NCBI GenBank assembly: GCA_964641715.1
Contig: CAZXMB010000006.1
Span: forward strand, 1 to 31,389
Source: CAZXMB01 sp964641715
GTDB taxonomy: Bacteria > Desulfobacterota > BSN033 > UBA1163
Direction: 5' to 3'
Length of the DNA stretch: 31,389 nucleotides
In this document: positions 23,791-31,389 of the stretch, piece by piece
Layout: each line of letters starts with the position of its first letter
Numbering within the stretch: the stretch's first letter is position 1
The notes under the pieces: generated by a model
The model's input: only the letters and a program-made list of their open reading frames with translations
Database searches by the model: none
Told to the model about the DNA's origin: nothing
Made by a program: the position numbers and the translations under genes

Positions 23791-24156
23791 ATGGCAAGGG
23801 TGAAAGGTGGACCGAAAACAAGAAGGAGAAGAAAAAAGGTTTTAAAGATGGCCAAGGGCTATGTAGGAGGACGGAGACGGCTTTACCGAACAGCGGTGGA
23901 TGCGGTCCATCGAGCCCTGGCTTATGCCTATCGAGACCGTCGAGCACGGAAAGGGGATTTCCGGAGGTTATGGATCTCTCGTATTAACGCCGCCGCGAGG
24001 CTTCATGGTCTTTCTTACAGCCGGCTCATGGATGCATTGAAAAAAGCCCACGTCGAACTGGACCGGAAGATTCTGGCTGAGTTAGCGGTGAGCGATCCCG
24101 CTGCTTTTTCAAAGATTGCGGAGATGGCCAAGTCAGGCGGTTCCGGAGAAAAATAG
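23791..24156 (+). CDS. rplT: 50S ribosomal protein L20
   Basis: L20 is essential for early 50S assembly and in many bacteria also represses the infC-rpmI-rplT mRNA. The 121-aa protein has the basic N-terminal tail (MARVKGGPKTRRRRKKVLK, then GYVGGRRRLYRTA) and the globular C-terminal part with LWISRINAAARLHGLSYSRLM. ATG 23791 is chosen because GAGAGAGGAG (23773-23782) is correctly spaced; an in-frame TTG two codons earlier is not needed. Confidence 0.98.
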   Translation: MARVKGGPKTRRRRKKVLKMAKGYVGGRRRLYRTAVDAVHRALAYAYRDRRARKGDFRRLWISRINAAARLHGLSYSRLMDALKKAHVELDRKILAELAVSDPAAFSKIAEMAKSGGSGEK

Positions 24157-24162
24157 TGCTGG

Positions 24163-24207
24163 GGAGGATGATTCCGAGACCCATGCAATCATCCCTCCGT
24201 TAGAGGG
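24163..24207 (+). promoter_or_regulatory. Alternative hairpins in the rplT-pheS leader
   Basis: GGAG-GATGATT (24163-24173) pairs with AATCATC-c-CTCC (24187-24198) with one bulge. The 3' part of this stem can instead pair as CCCTC (24193-24197) with GAGGG (24203-24207). Two exclusive folds before pheST suggest a possible switch, but there is no T-run and the short ORF here lacks Phe codons, so classical pheST attenuation is not supported. Confidence 0.3.
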
Positions 24208-24264
24208 GACAGAAAGACACATGGATTCACCGCAACGATCCGTAGAAAAAGAGGGAATGGATCT

Positions 24265-25281
24265 TTGAAGGAACTCCTTGAACATCTCTATCATGAGACG
24301 ATGGATTCTCTTCTGAAGGCAAACACCCCCAGGGAGGTCCATGAGATACGGGTCCAGGTGCTGGGAAGGAGAGGAAGCCTGACCCAGGTTCTTAAACAAT
24401 TGGGTACGCTTCCAGAGCCAGAAAAAAGAGAGACGGGCAAGAGGGCGAATCAGATCAAAGAAGATTTAGAATCGAGAATGGAAGAGACCCTCCGGTTGAT
24501 CGAGGAGAGGGAGAGAGAAGAGGCCTTAGCAAAGGAGAAGATCGATATTACCCTCCCGGGAAGAGGAATGGTTATCGGGAAAAGACATCCCATCACCCAG
24601 ACGCTGGAGGAGATTGTGGACATCTTCGGGCATCTGGGCTTTGAGGTGGTGGAGGGGCCAGAGGTTGAATTGGATTATTATAATTTCGAAGCCCTCAATA
24701 TTCCCAGGGGACATCCGGCGAGGGAGATGCAGGCCACCTTTTTCATCTCGGACGAGGTGGTCCTGAGGACCCATACCTCACCCGTTCAGGTGAGGACCAT
24801 GGAGAAGAGGAGACCACCGGTAAGGGTGATCTGTCCGGGGGCAGTCTATCGATGTGATTCCGATCCCACCCATTCTCCCATGTTTCATCAGGTAGAAGGC
24901 CTTCTGGTAGACAGAGGGGTCACCTTTGCTGATCTGAAAGGGGTACTAACCGTCTTTGTCCATCAGATGTTCGGGAAGGATACGAAACTCCGATTCCGTC
25001 CCAGTTTTTTCCCCTTCACAGAACCCAGCGCTGAGATCGATATCGAGTGCTTCATTTGCGGAGGCAAGGGATGCGGGGTCTGTTCCAATACGGGATGGTT
25101 GGAGATTCTTGGGTCCGGGATGGTTGACCCGGCGGTCTATCAATTTGTGAACTATGATCCGGAGGAAGTCACTGGTTTTGCCTTTGGCCTTGGGATTGAA
25201 CGGGTTGCCATGCTGAAGTTCGGAATCAACGATATCCGGCTATTCTTCACCAACGATTTGAGGTTCCTCAAGCAATTTTAG
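24265..25281 (+). CDS. pheS: Phenylalanyl-tRNA synthetase alpha subunit
   Basis: PheS carries the catalytic site of the alpha2-beta2 phenylalanyl-tRNA synthetase. The 338-aa protein has an N-terminal coiled coil that binds tRNA (residues 1-90), class II motif 2 around VICPGAVYRCDSDPTHSPMFHQVEGLLVD, and motif 3 GFAFGLGIERVAMLKFGI near the end. The start is a TTG behind GAGGG (24251-24255); no in-frame ATG lies nearby and the resulting N-terminus MKELLEHLYHE fits the family. A CxxC pair (CFICGGKGCGVC) within the catalytic domain is common in this clade. Confidence 0.97.
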   Translation: MKELLEHLYHETMDSLLKANTPREVHEIRVQVLGRRGSLTQVLKQLGTLPEPEKRETGKRANQIKEDLESRMEETLRLIEEREREEALAKEKIDITLPGRGMVIGKRHPITQTLEEIVDIFGHLGFEVVEGPEVELDYYNFEALNIPRGHPAREMQATFFISDEVVLRTHTSPVQVRTMEKRRPPVRVICPGAVYRCDSDPTHSPMFHQVEGLLVDRGVTFADLKGVLTVFVHQMFGKDTKLRFRPSFFPFTEPSAEIDIECFICGGKGCGVCSNTGWLEILGSGMVDPAVYQFVNYDPEEVTGFAFGLGIERVAMLKFGINDIRLFFTNDLRFLKQF

Positions 25282-25337
25282 AATGTTGAATGCGGATTGC
25301 GGATTTAAATTCCGAATTTCGCACTCCGAAATCCTCA
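25282..25337. repeat. 7-bp-period inverted repeat tract between pheS and pheT
   Basis: Starting one base after the pheS stop, eight heptads run in phase. Examples are AATGCGG (25289), ATTGCGG (25296), then TTCCGAA (25310) and CTCCGAA (25324). The right half is nearly the reverse complement of the left, so the spacer can fold as a long imperfect hairpin just before the pheT ribosome site. Confidence 0.6.
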
Positions 25338-25348
25338 ATTGGAGTATT

Positions 25349-27757
25349 ATGAAGGTCAGTCTCAATTGGCTCAAGGATTATGTGGAGATTCGGATGGAGG
25401 TCAGGGAGTTGATCAACCTCCTGACCATGTCCGGCCTCGAAGTGGAAGGAGCGACCCATGCGGGGAAGGGCTTTGAGAAAATCGTTGTCGCTGAGATTTG
25501 CTCTCTTCGAAAACATCCCAATGCGGATCGCCTTTCGCTGGTGGAGGTAAGGACCCCTCACGAGAAATTCTCAATTGTCTGCGGTGCAACCAATATCCGG
25601 GAAGGGCAGAAGGTCCCATTAGCCCTGATGGGAGCCAAACTTCCCAATGGTGTTGAGATCAGGAAGTCGAAGATCAGGGGAGAGGTCTCCGAAGGGATGC
25701 TCTGTTCCGAGATCGAGCTCGGCCTGGGGCAGGATGCCTCCGGAATCATGATCCTCGATATCAATACACCCCTGGGAGCCAATTTAGGAGAGGCATTGGG
25801 TTTGAAAGACACGATCCTTGACATCAGTGTAACCCCCAATCGGCCGGACTGCCTCTGCGTCCTCGGGGTGGCGAGGGAGATTGCGGCCTTAACCTCTCAG
25901 AAGTTAAGATATCCCGCCTCCTCTCTCTCCGGCCAGGGAAAAGAGATCCATCAAAGAACCTCCGTTACCATTCAGGACCCGGACCTCTGCCCCCGTTATG
26001 TGGCGAAGATGGTGGAGGGGGTCAAGATCGGCCCTTCCCCTCACTGGATGAGAGATCGCCTGGAAAAGGTTGGGATCCGGTCCATCAATAATGTGGTCGA
26101 TGTGACCAATTATGTCATGATGGAGTATGGTCAGCCGCTTCATGCCTTCGATTTCGAAATGCTTGAAGAGGGAAGGATTGTGGTCCGCAGGGCTCAACCT
26201 AAAGAAGAGTTTGTCACCCTGGATGGAGTCAAGAGGGTGCTTGATGAAGAGATGCTCATGATCTGTGATGGGGTGAAACCCGTTGCTGTGGCAGGGGTGA
26301 TGGGAGGTCTTAATTCGGAGATCAAAAAGGAGACGAAGAGCGTCCTACTCGAAAGCGCTTACTTTAATCCCAAGAACAATCGAAGGACATCGAATCAACT
26401 CGGCCTTGAGACTGAAGCCGCCTATCGTTTTGGGAGGGGGATCGATTACGGGGGATGTCTGAATGCCGCAAACAGAGCCGCCCAATTGATTCAAGAGCTG
26501 GCCGGGGGGAGGGTGATTGAGGGAGCGGTGGATGCCTATCCCAGACGGATCGAGCCCAGCCCCATCCGTTTGAATCCCCAAAAGGTTCATCAGGTCCTGG
26601 GGATGGAGATTCCGGTGGAGAGGATCAGGGCCCATTTGGAAAATCTGGAGATCCATGTCCAGGAGGAGGGAGAGAACCAATGGAGGGTGATTCCTCCTGC
26701 CTTTCGGGGGGATCTGGAGAGGGATATTGATCTGATTGAAGAAGTGGCACGGATGGAGGGCTATGAGAAGGTTCCCCCCACTTTGCCGAAAGGCCCTCCT
26801 TCAATAGGGGAGAGGAGAAAGGAATTCTCTGTGGAGGGGAAGGCCATAGACCTCCTCATTCAACATGGCTACCACGAGGTGATCACTTACAGTTTCACTT
26901 CTCCTTTATCCCTGGATCTCCTTGGCCTTTCCCCGGAGGATCCGAGAAGGAGGATGGTTCGAATCCTCAATCCCCTTACAGAAGATTCTTCCGTGATGAG
27001 GACTTCTTTGATTCCAGGAGTCCTGGAGGTGGCTCGCCATAATGTCTCACGGAAAAATTTAAATCTTAAACTTTTCGAAATGAAGAGGGTATTTCTCCAG
27101 CGGGAAGGGGAGCCTCTTCCGCAGGAAGAAAAATTCCTGGTGGGTTTGGCCATAGGAATGGATCGAGAGCCTCATTGGATCTTTCCCCAGAGGCCGGTTG
27201 ATTTCTATGATGTGAAGGGATGCCTTGAGGACCTCTTCGAGGCCCTGAAGATCAAAGGGATCAGATTCAGTTCCGAAGTTCATGACTGTTATCTTCACCC
27301 GGGCAGGGCATCGAAGGTCATGGCAGGTGAGGAGGAGCTGGGGGTTTTAGGTGAAATCCACCCCCAGGTGTTGAGCCGTTACGAAATTCAGGGGAGGGGT
27401 TATCTCTTTGAGATCCGTTTTGAGCCATTGGTGAGTCACGCCGGGGAGGGAGGAAGGTTTAACCCTTTGCCGAAATATCCGGCTGTCTATCGGGATCTCT
27501 CCATTGTGGTTGACGACCATCTGGAGGCGGGGAGAGTCGGAGAAGCGGTCCGCTCCCTCCGGCTCCCTTTCCTCGATGAGGTGAATCTTTTTGATATCTA
27601 CCGGGGGGCTCCCATCCCTCCGGGAAAGAAAGGGCTCTCTTATCGAATCCGATATCAGGGAAGTGATCGAACCTTGACGGATGATGAAGTGAATCGTTTT
27701 CAGGAAAAGGTCATCTCCCATTTGAGGGAAATCTTTAAGGCAGAACTGAGGCAATAA
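25349..27757 (+). CDS. pheT: Phenylalanyl-tRNA synthetase beta subunit
   Basis: PheT is the large editing and tRNA-binding subunit. The 802-aa protein begins MKVSLNWLKDYV and holds a tRNA-binding EMAP/OB domain (about 40-150), the B3/B4 editing domain (about 200-390, with NNVVDVTNYVM and QPLHAFD), the B5 domain, the catalytic-like core with FRGDLERDIDLIEEVARMEGYE, and a C-terminal FDX-ACB anticodon-binding domain (PKYPAVYRDLSIVV). ATG 25349 follows GGAG closely. A longer frame opening at 25283 only translates the repeat tract. It is co-transcribed with pheS and ihfA. Confidence 0.97.
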   Translation: MKVSLNWLKDYVEIRMEVRELINLLTMSGLEVEGATHAGKGFEKIVVAEICSLRKHPNADRLSLVEVRTPHEKFSIVCGATNIREGQKVPLALMGAKLPNGVEIRKSKIRGEVSEGMLCSEIELGLGQDASGIMILDINTPLGANLGEALGLKDTILDISVTPNRPDCLCVLGVAREIAALTSQKLRYPASSLSGQGKEIHQRTSVTIQDPDLCPRYVAKMVEGVKIGPSPHWMRDRLEKVGIRSINNVVDVTNYVMMEYGQPLHAFDFEMLEEGRIVVRRAQPKEEFVTLDGVKRVLDEEMLMICDGVKPVAVAGVMGGLNSEIKKETKSVLLESAYFNPKNNRRTSNQLGLETEAAYRFGRGIDYGGCLNAANRAAQLIQELAGGRVIEGAVDAYPRRIEPSPIRLNPQKVHQVLGMEIPVERIRAHLENLEIHVQEEGENQWRVIPPAFRGDLERDIDLIEEVARMEGYEKVPPTLPKGPPSIGERRKEFSVEGKAIDLLIQHGYHEVITYSFTSPLSLDLLGLSPEDPRRRMVRILNPLTEDSSVMRTSLIPGVLEVARHNVSRKNLNLKLFEMKRVFLQREGEPLPQEEKFLVGLAIGMDREPHWIFPQRPVDFYDVKGCLEDLFEALKIKGIRFSSEVHDCYLHPGRASKVMAGEEELGVLGEIHPQVLSRYEIQGRGYLFEIRFEPLVSHAGEGGRFNPLPKYPAVYRDLSIVVDDHLEAGRVGEAVRSLRLPFLDEVNLFDIYRGAPIPPGKKGLSYRIRYQGSDRTLTDDEVNRFQEKVISHLREIFKAELRQ

Positions 27758-27785
27758 AGATTTCAACGAAAGGAGGAAAGAGGTC

Positions 27786-28085
27786 ATGACGAAAGTCGAC
27801 ATTATTGAGGCGATCTATGAGAAGGTCGGTTTTTCCAAGAAGGAGGTGGCCAAGATCGTGGAGACCATCTTCGATCTCATGAAAGAACATCTCAAGAAAG
27901 AAGCCAAGATTAAGATATCGGGTTTTGGAAATTTTGTAATCCGAAACAAGAGAGCGAGGCGGGGCCGCAATCCCCAGACCGGAAATGATATCCAGATCAC
28001 TCCCAGGAGAATTTTAACATTCAAACCGAGTCAAGTCCTGAAGGGGACCATCAATCGGAAAGAAACACCTCCTCCCTCTTTATAA
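27786..28085 (+). CDS. ihfA: Integration host factor alpha subunit
   Basis: IHF alpha is a DNA-bending nucleoid protein that works as a heterodimer with IHF beta. The 99-aa HU-fold sequence has MTKVDIIEAIYEKVGFSKKE at the N-terminus and the DNA-binding arm with RARRGRNPQTGNDIQI followed by RRILTFKPSQVLK. AAAGGAGG (27769-27776) precedes the ATG. Its place after pheT is the standard position of ihfA, which favours IHF alpha over HU. Confidence 0.95.
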   Translation: MTKVDIIEAIYEKVGFSKKEVAKIVETIFDLMKEHLKKEAKIKISGFGNFVIRNKRARRGRNPQTGNDIQITPRRILTFKPSQVLKGTINRKETPPPSL

Positions 28086-28130
28086 TAGAGGCCTATCCGA
28101 TTCGATGCGGGATCTCAAAGAGGTGGGGCT

Positions 28131-28526
28131 GTGCCAAGATTACTCAGGAAGCAAGAGGTTGTGAATTCGGTCTCCCAGGATAGGCTTTATTACCGGATCG
28201 GGGAGGTCAGCCGGATCACCGGGATCAAACCCCATGTGCTCCGTTATTGGGAATCGGAATTCAAGGTGATCAAGCCCCATAAGGGGATTTCCCTCCAGCG
28301 TCTCTACCGCCGGAAGGATTTGGATCTCATCCTGAAGATCAAAAGACTTCTTTACGAAGAGGGTTTCACGATCTCCGGAGCGAAACGGAAGATCCGGGAT
28401 CTGGGGAGAGCGGAAAACAGAAAAATGAAATCAATGGGAACAGAAAAGAGATCCAATGGGAAAGACCACGAGTTACTCCTGACCATCCGGGAGGAACTCA
28501 GGGGAATCAGAAAAATGCTGGGTTGA
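28131..28526 (+). CDS. MerR-family transcriptional regulator
   Basis: This 131-aa DNA-binding protein has a MerR winged helix-turn-helix (residues 20-90, YRIGEVSRITGIKPHVLRYW) with an ending rich in Arg/Lys. There is no ligand-binding domain or metal-binding cysteine, so the inducer, if any, is unknown. A short MerR gene after ihfA is a conserved arrangement in many proteobacteria, where its targets are generally not known. The start is a GTG after AGAGGTGGGG (28120-28129). Confidence 0.9.
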   Translation: MPRLLRKQEVVNSVSQDRLYYRIGEVSRITGIKPHVLRYWESEFKVIKPHKGISLQRLYRRKDLDLILKIKRLLYEEGFTISGAKRKIRDLGRAENRKMKSMGTEKRSNGKDHELLLTIREELRGIRKMLG

Positions 28527-28601
28527 GTTCAAATCAGAGATTCCCCTTTTTCTGAAGGACAAAAGGTCAATGGCCTCGTATTTCATCATCGGGAGGATTC
28601 T

Positions 28602-29069
28602 ATGAACTGGGTGGTGAGTTGTACAGCCTGTGGAAGCTCTTATGTCTATGAATCAGGCCAAGGGCTTCCGGATATCTGTCCAACCTGTTCAGAGAAGAGG
28701 AAAAAAGAGGTTAAAAAGTTTTTGGAGAAGGAACAGAAGAGAAAGGATATTGTTGCGATTAACGCCACAGAGTTTCCGGAACGAAAGATCATCAGGACGC
28801 TGGGGTTGGTTTCCCATGAGTACATCTTCGGTGTCGGTTTGGTCAAAGAGCTGGATTTGAAAAAATTTAATGGGGGCATCGCCCTTTCGTGGGCGGAGAA
28901 GGTGAAGAACGCCAGAGACCTCTCCATCAAGGCGATTGAGGATGAGGCGATTGAATTGGGCGGGAATGCAGTGGTCGGGGTGGATTTGACCTATCAGGTA
29001 TTGGGAAATCATAATGATATGGTGATGTGGCTGGTAGCGGCCAAAGGAACCGCCGTCCTCTTGGGTTAG
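28602..29069 (+). CDS. YbjQ/UPF0145-family protein with N-terminal zinc ribbon
   Basis: This 155-aa protein combines two parts. Residues 1-35 form a zinc-ribbon-like region with Cys7, Cys10, Cys26 and Cys29. A Lys/Glu-rich linker follows, and about residues 60-155 form a YbjQ-type domain (GLVSHEYIFGVGLVKE, IKAIEDEAIELGGNAVVGVDLTYQVLG, ending in AKGTAVLLG). YbjQ proteins form pentamers and have been called heavy-metal binding, but their function is not established. The ATG follows GGGAGGAT. The gene sits in the MerR-tRNA-Pro interval without an obvious partner. Confidence 0.85.
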   Translation: MNWVVSCTACGSSYVYESGQGLPDICPTCSEKRKKEVKKFLEKEQKRKDIVAINATEFPERKIIRTLGLVSHEYIFGVGLVKELDLKKFNGGIALSWAEKVKNARDLSIKAIEDEAIELGGNAVVGVDLTYQVLGNHNDMVMWLVAAKGTAVLLG

Positions 29070-29112
29070 AGGTCTGGACTTTTAAAATGAAATTGAATAT
29101 ACTAAAAATAAT

Positions 29113-29176
29113 TGGAATGATGGAATTATGGAATGGTGGAAAAATACCCAATATTCCAATGTTCCATCATTCCATG
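29113..29176. repeat. 8-bp-period inverted repeat tract before tRNA-Pro
   Basis: TGGAATGA, TGGAATTA and TGGAATGG run in 8-bp phase (29113-29136) and then, after a short loop, ATTCCAAT, GTTCCATC and ATTCCATG (29153-29176) give their complement. GGAATGATGGAA (29114-29125) pairs perfectly with 29162-29173. Confidence 0.75.
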
Positions 29177-29184
29177 GTATCTGT

Positions 29185-29261
<77 letters not shown>

Positions 29262-29280
29262 TTTCTTTTTCATTCCCGCT

Positions 29281-30036
29281 ATGGAGAGCCAGCCGAAAAT
29301 ACTGGTTACGAATGATGATGGGATCCATTGTGAAGGAATACTCATCCTCGCAAAAGCCCTCCGTGAGGTCGGAGAGGTTTATGTGGTTGCTCCAGACAGA
29401 GAGGAGAGTGCGATTGCCCATTCCCTTACCCTCCACCGGCCCCTTCGCGTAAAAAAAATAAAGAAGAATTTTTATGCAGTGGACGGAACACCGGCGGACT
29501 GTGTCCATCTGGGAGTCAACGCCATTCTTCCTGGAAGACCGAAGCTCATTGCCTCAGGGATTAATCAGGGTGGAAATCTGGGAGATGATGTCACCTATTC
29601 CGGAACGGTCTCTGCGGCCTTTGAGGGAACTCTTCTGGGCATTCCTTCTTTTGCCATCTCTTTGGTTTCGAGAAGCCATTTTAAGTTTCATGCGGCGGCC
29701 CGTTTTGCGGTCAGAGTGGCGCGATCGATCATCAAGGGCGGGCTTCCGAATGACACTCTCCTCAATATCAATGTTCCCAACCTGAAGGAAGAGGAGATCA
29801 AATCCTATAAAATCACTGAGCAGGGGAGGTGGATTCATAACGGGAACGCCGTTGTTGAAAAGGTTGATCCGAGGGGGAAGAAGTACTACTGGATCGGGAG
29901 CGGTCAGATGGTTTTTAATAAGAAGAAAAATTCGGATTTTGAGGCGGTCAGAAATGGTTTTATTTCTATCACCCCGCTTCACCTCGATCTGACCAATTAT
30001 GCCTCGATCCGGGAGTTGAAAAAGCGGAGGATCTAA
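29281..30036 (+). CDS. surE: 5'/3'-nucleotidase SurE
   Basis: SurE is a metal-dependent phosphatase that dephosphorylates nucleoside monophosphates and short polyphosphate and is linked to stationary survival. The 251-aa protein shows the metal-binding N-terminus LVTNDDGIHCEGI, VVAPDREESAIAHSLT, the GTPADCVHLGVN motif and SGINQGGNLGDDVTYSGTV. ATG 29281 is chosen from these family limits; an in-frame extension to 29128 would translate tRNA-Pro. No ribosome site is seen in the 19 bp after the tRNA, so translation initiation here is unusual. In enterobacteria surE sits with pcm-nlpD, but here it is separate. Confidence 0.96.
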   Translation: MESQPKILVTNDDGIHCEGILILAKALREVGEVYVVAPDREESAIAHSLTLHRPLRVKKIKKNFYAVDGTPADCVHLGVNAILPGRPKLIASGINQGGNLGDDVTYSGTVSAAFEGTLLGIPSFAISLVSRSHFKFHAAARFAVRVARSIIKGGLPNDTLLNINVPNLKEEEIKSYKITEQGRWIHNGNAVVEKVDPRGKKYYWIGSGQMVFNKKKNSDFEAVRNGFISITPLHLDLTNYASIRELKKRRI

Positions 30037-30055
30037 AACCAGAACGCAGTAGAAA

Positions 30056-30083
30056 TGGAATAATGGAATGGTGGAATGGTGGG
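30056..30083. repeat. 8-bp-period repeat tract downstream of surE
   Basis: TGGAATAA (30056), TGGAATGG (30064) and TGGAATGG (30072) are tandem copies of the unit also seen at 29113. The tract lies 20 bp after the surE stop and has no inverted half here. Confidence 0.65.
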
Positions 30084-30171
30084 TTTAAATAACAAGCAGG
30101 ATCTTTTCCGTTTGGCCCCGTTATTCGAATATTTTATTGCTCCAGTATTCTATCATCATTAGGAGGGAGAG

Positions 30172-31272
30172 ATGAAAACGACACTCAGTATTATTAAAGC
30201 GGATATCGGAAGTATTGGCGGTCACATCCGGCCCAGCGAAAGGCTGGTTGAGGCGGTCCGGAATTTTGTGGCTGAAAAAAGCAGGGGGATGATGAACGAT
30301 TTCTACGTAAGCCATACGGGAGATGATATTGCGATCCTCTTCTCCCATTCCCTGGGAAAGGGGAGTGCAAAGATTCATGGTCTCGCCTGGGATGCCTTTG
30401 TGAACGGGACAAAGGTGGCCAAGGAGCAGGGGCTTTATGGGGCAGGGCAGGACCTGCTGAAGGATTCCTTCTCGGGAAATGTAAAAGGGATGGGGCCAGC
30501 GGTCGCTGAGATGGAGTTTGAGGAGAGACCCAATGAACCCTTTCTCTTCTTTGCGGCCGACAAGACCGACCCCGGAGCCTATAATCTTCCCCTCTACCTG
30601 GCATTTGCGGACCCCATGTATAATGCCGGGCTCATCCTCAGCCCTTCCATGAATAAGGGCTTCCGGTTCGTCATTATGGATGTAAATTACACGGAGGGTG
30701 ACCGGATCATCGAACTCAATGCGCCTGAGGAGATCTATGACATTGCGGCCCTCCTGAGAGACAATCAGCGTTTTGTGGTTGAGGCCATCTATTCAAGAAA
30801 CAATGGAGAGATAGCGGCCACGGTCAGCACCACCCGCCTCCATAACATCGCCGGAAAATATACGGGAAAGGACGATCCTGTGATGCTGGTCAGGGTCCAG
30901 GGAGCCTTCCCTGCGACGGGTGAAGTCCTCGCCCCTTACAATATCGGCCATTTTGTGGCGGGCTTTATGAGGGGAAGCCATACAGGACCCCTGATGCCTG
31001 TCCGGATCAATTCCCCTATCTCCTTTTTTGACGGGCCGCCGGTGGTTGCCTGCCACGCATTCTGCGTTCATCAGGGCAAATTGACAGAACCCGCAGATGC
31101 CTTCGATCACCCTTACTGGGATTGGGTAAGGGATAAAGTCTCACAGAAGGCCACTGAAATGAGACGGCAGGGGTTCTCCGGAGCAGCGATGCTGCCCTAT
31201 GGGGAGCTGGAATATGGTGGCATTGTCGAAAAGATGGGAATATTGGATAAGAAGTTTAGAGTGAGGGCCTAA
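30172..31272 (+). CDS. Archaeal-type fructose-1,6-bisphosphate aldolase/phosphatase (class V FBPase)
   Basis: This 366-aa enzyme condenses dihydroxyacetone phosphate with glyceraldehyde 3-phosphate and then dephosphorylates the product to fructose 6-phosphate in one active site, making gluconeogenesis essentially one-way. Family hallmarks are visible: LSIIKADIGSIGGH (metal ligands Asp11, His18), HTGDDIAILFSH, and the aldolase pair Tyr230/Lys233 in KYTGKDDP, equivalent to the Tyr-X-X-Lys pair of the crenarchaeal enzyme. AGGAGGGAG precedes the ATG. The enzyme occurs in archaea and in deeply branching, often thermophilic or autotrophic, bacteria. Here it fits growth on acetyl-CoA or C1 carbon (inference). 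Confidence 0.95.
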   Translation: MKTTLSIIKADIGSIGGHIRPSERLVEAVRNFVAEKSRGMMNDFYVSHTGDDIAILFSHSLGKGSAKIHGLAWDAFVNGTKVAKEQGLYGAGQDLLKDSFSGNVKGMGPAVAEMEFEERPNEPFLFFAADKTDPGAYNLPLYLAFADPMYNAGLILSPSMNKGFRFVIMDVNYTEGDRIIELNAPEEIYDIAALLRDNQRFVVEAIYSRNNGEIAATVSTTRLHNIAGKYTGKDDPVMLVRVQGAFPATGEVLAPYNIGHFVAGFMRGSHTGPLMPVRINSPISFFDGPPVVACHAFCVHQGKLTEPADAFDHPYWDWVRDKVSQKATEMRRQGFSGAAMLPYGELEYGGIVEKMGILDKKFRVRA

Positions 31273-31278
31273 AAAAAT

Positions 31279-31334
31279 CCAATACCCAAATCAGCCAATG
31301 ACCAATATTCAATATCGGGGATTTGGTTATTGGG
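31279..31334. repeat. 7-bp-period inverted repeat tract after the FBP aldolase/phosphatase gene
   Basis: Heptads such as CCAATAC (31279), GACCAAT (31300) and then TATTGGG (31328) keep a 7-bp phase. CCAATACCCAAATC (31279-31292) pairs with 31320-31333 at 13 of 14 positions. It begins six bases after the stop codon. Confidence 0.65.
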
Positions 31335-31347
31335 AAATGACCGGCAA

Positions 31348-31389
31348 GTGCCCCGCAAGCCCCGCCTTGTAGGCGGGGTCAAGGGGCAC
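31348..31389. repeat. Long palindromic element at the window end
   Basis: GTGCCCC (31348-31354) pairs with GGGGCAC (31383-31389), and inside it CCCCGCC (31360-31366) pairs with GGCGGGG (31372-31378) around TTGTA. The outer arm ends exactly at the window edge and may continue. It differs in sequence from the other repeats here. It could be a REP-like unit. Confidence 0.65.

Overview
The window looks like a scaffold of an uncultured anaerobic bacterium, most likely from the Desulfobacterota (former Deltaproteobacteria). This is an inference from gene content and order: HdrD/HdrE-like redox proteins, a NuoF/HydB-type flavoprotein, a lipoyl carrier protein, secDF-rplM-rpsI, and thrS-infC-rpmI-rplT-pheST-ihfA. 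A block of exactly 100 N (15011-15110) marks an assembly gap of unknown true length. Twenty-seven protein genes and two tRNA genes can be supported. Only the first gene is on the minus strand.

Layout. (1) 1-6500, energy metabolism: a 628-aa NADH-binding Fe-S flavoprotein gene (minus) is divergent from a gcvH-like lipoyl-protein gene, an HdrD-like double-CCG Fe-S protein gene and an HdrE/NarI-like cytochrome b membrane subunit gene. A separately promoted acyl-CoA synthetase gene follows and ends in a clear intrinsic terminator. (2) 6503-6942, the only long gene-free stretch: it is filled by a 276-bp nested inverted-repeat element and then a secD promoter. (3) 6943-17788, housekeeping: secD, secF, rplM, rpsI, argC, mutS, pcm, an nlpD-like lipoprotein gene, tsaD and rsmA. 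(4) 17943-20540: clpB. (5) 20792-31272: tRNA-Val(GAC), thrS, infC, rpmI, rplT, pheS, pheT, ihfA, a MerR-family regulator, a YbjQ-family protein with a zinc ribbon, tRNA-Pro(GGG), surE and an archaeal-type fructose-1,6-bisphosphate aldolase/phosphatase gene.

How the genes work together. The first region can be read as an electron-transfer module. NADH- or ferredoxin-linked flavoprotein chemistry, a lipoyl dithiol/disulfide carrier and a membrane Hdr-type disulfide reductase with b hemes would connect oxidation of acyl-CoA substrates to the quinone pool; this is inference. The bifunctional FBP aldolase/phosphatase implies gluconeogenic carbon flow, as expected when sugars are built from acetyl-CoA or C1 carbon. 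The remainder is protein export, translation, tRNA charging and modification, and protein and DNA quality control.

Most unusual are features outside genes: a nested palindromic element with a second core copy abutting rsmA; a recurring class of short-period (7-9 bp) degenerate repeat tracts just downstream of stop codons, several of which switch to their reverse complement part-way; an infC gene whose best start is a non-AUG ATC codon behind a near-perfect Shine-Dalgarno; and tandem dyads inside a divergent promoter region.
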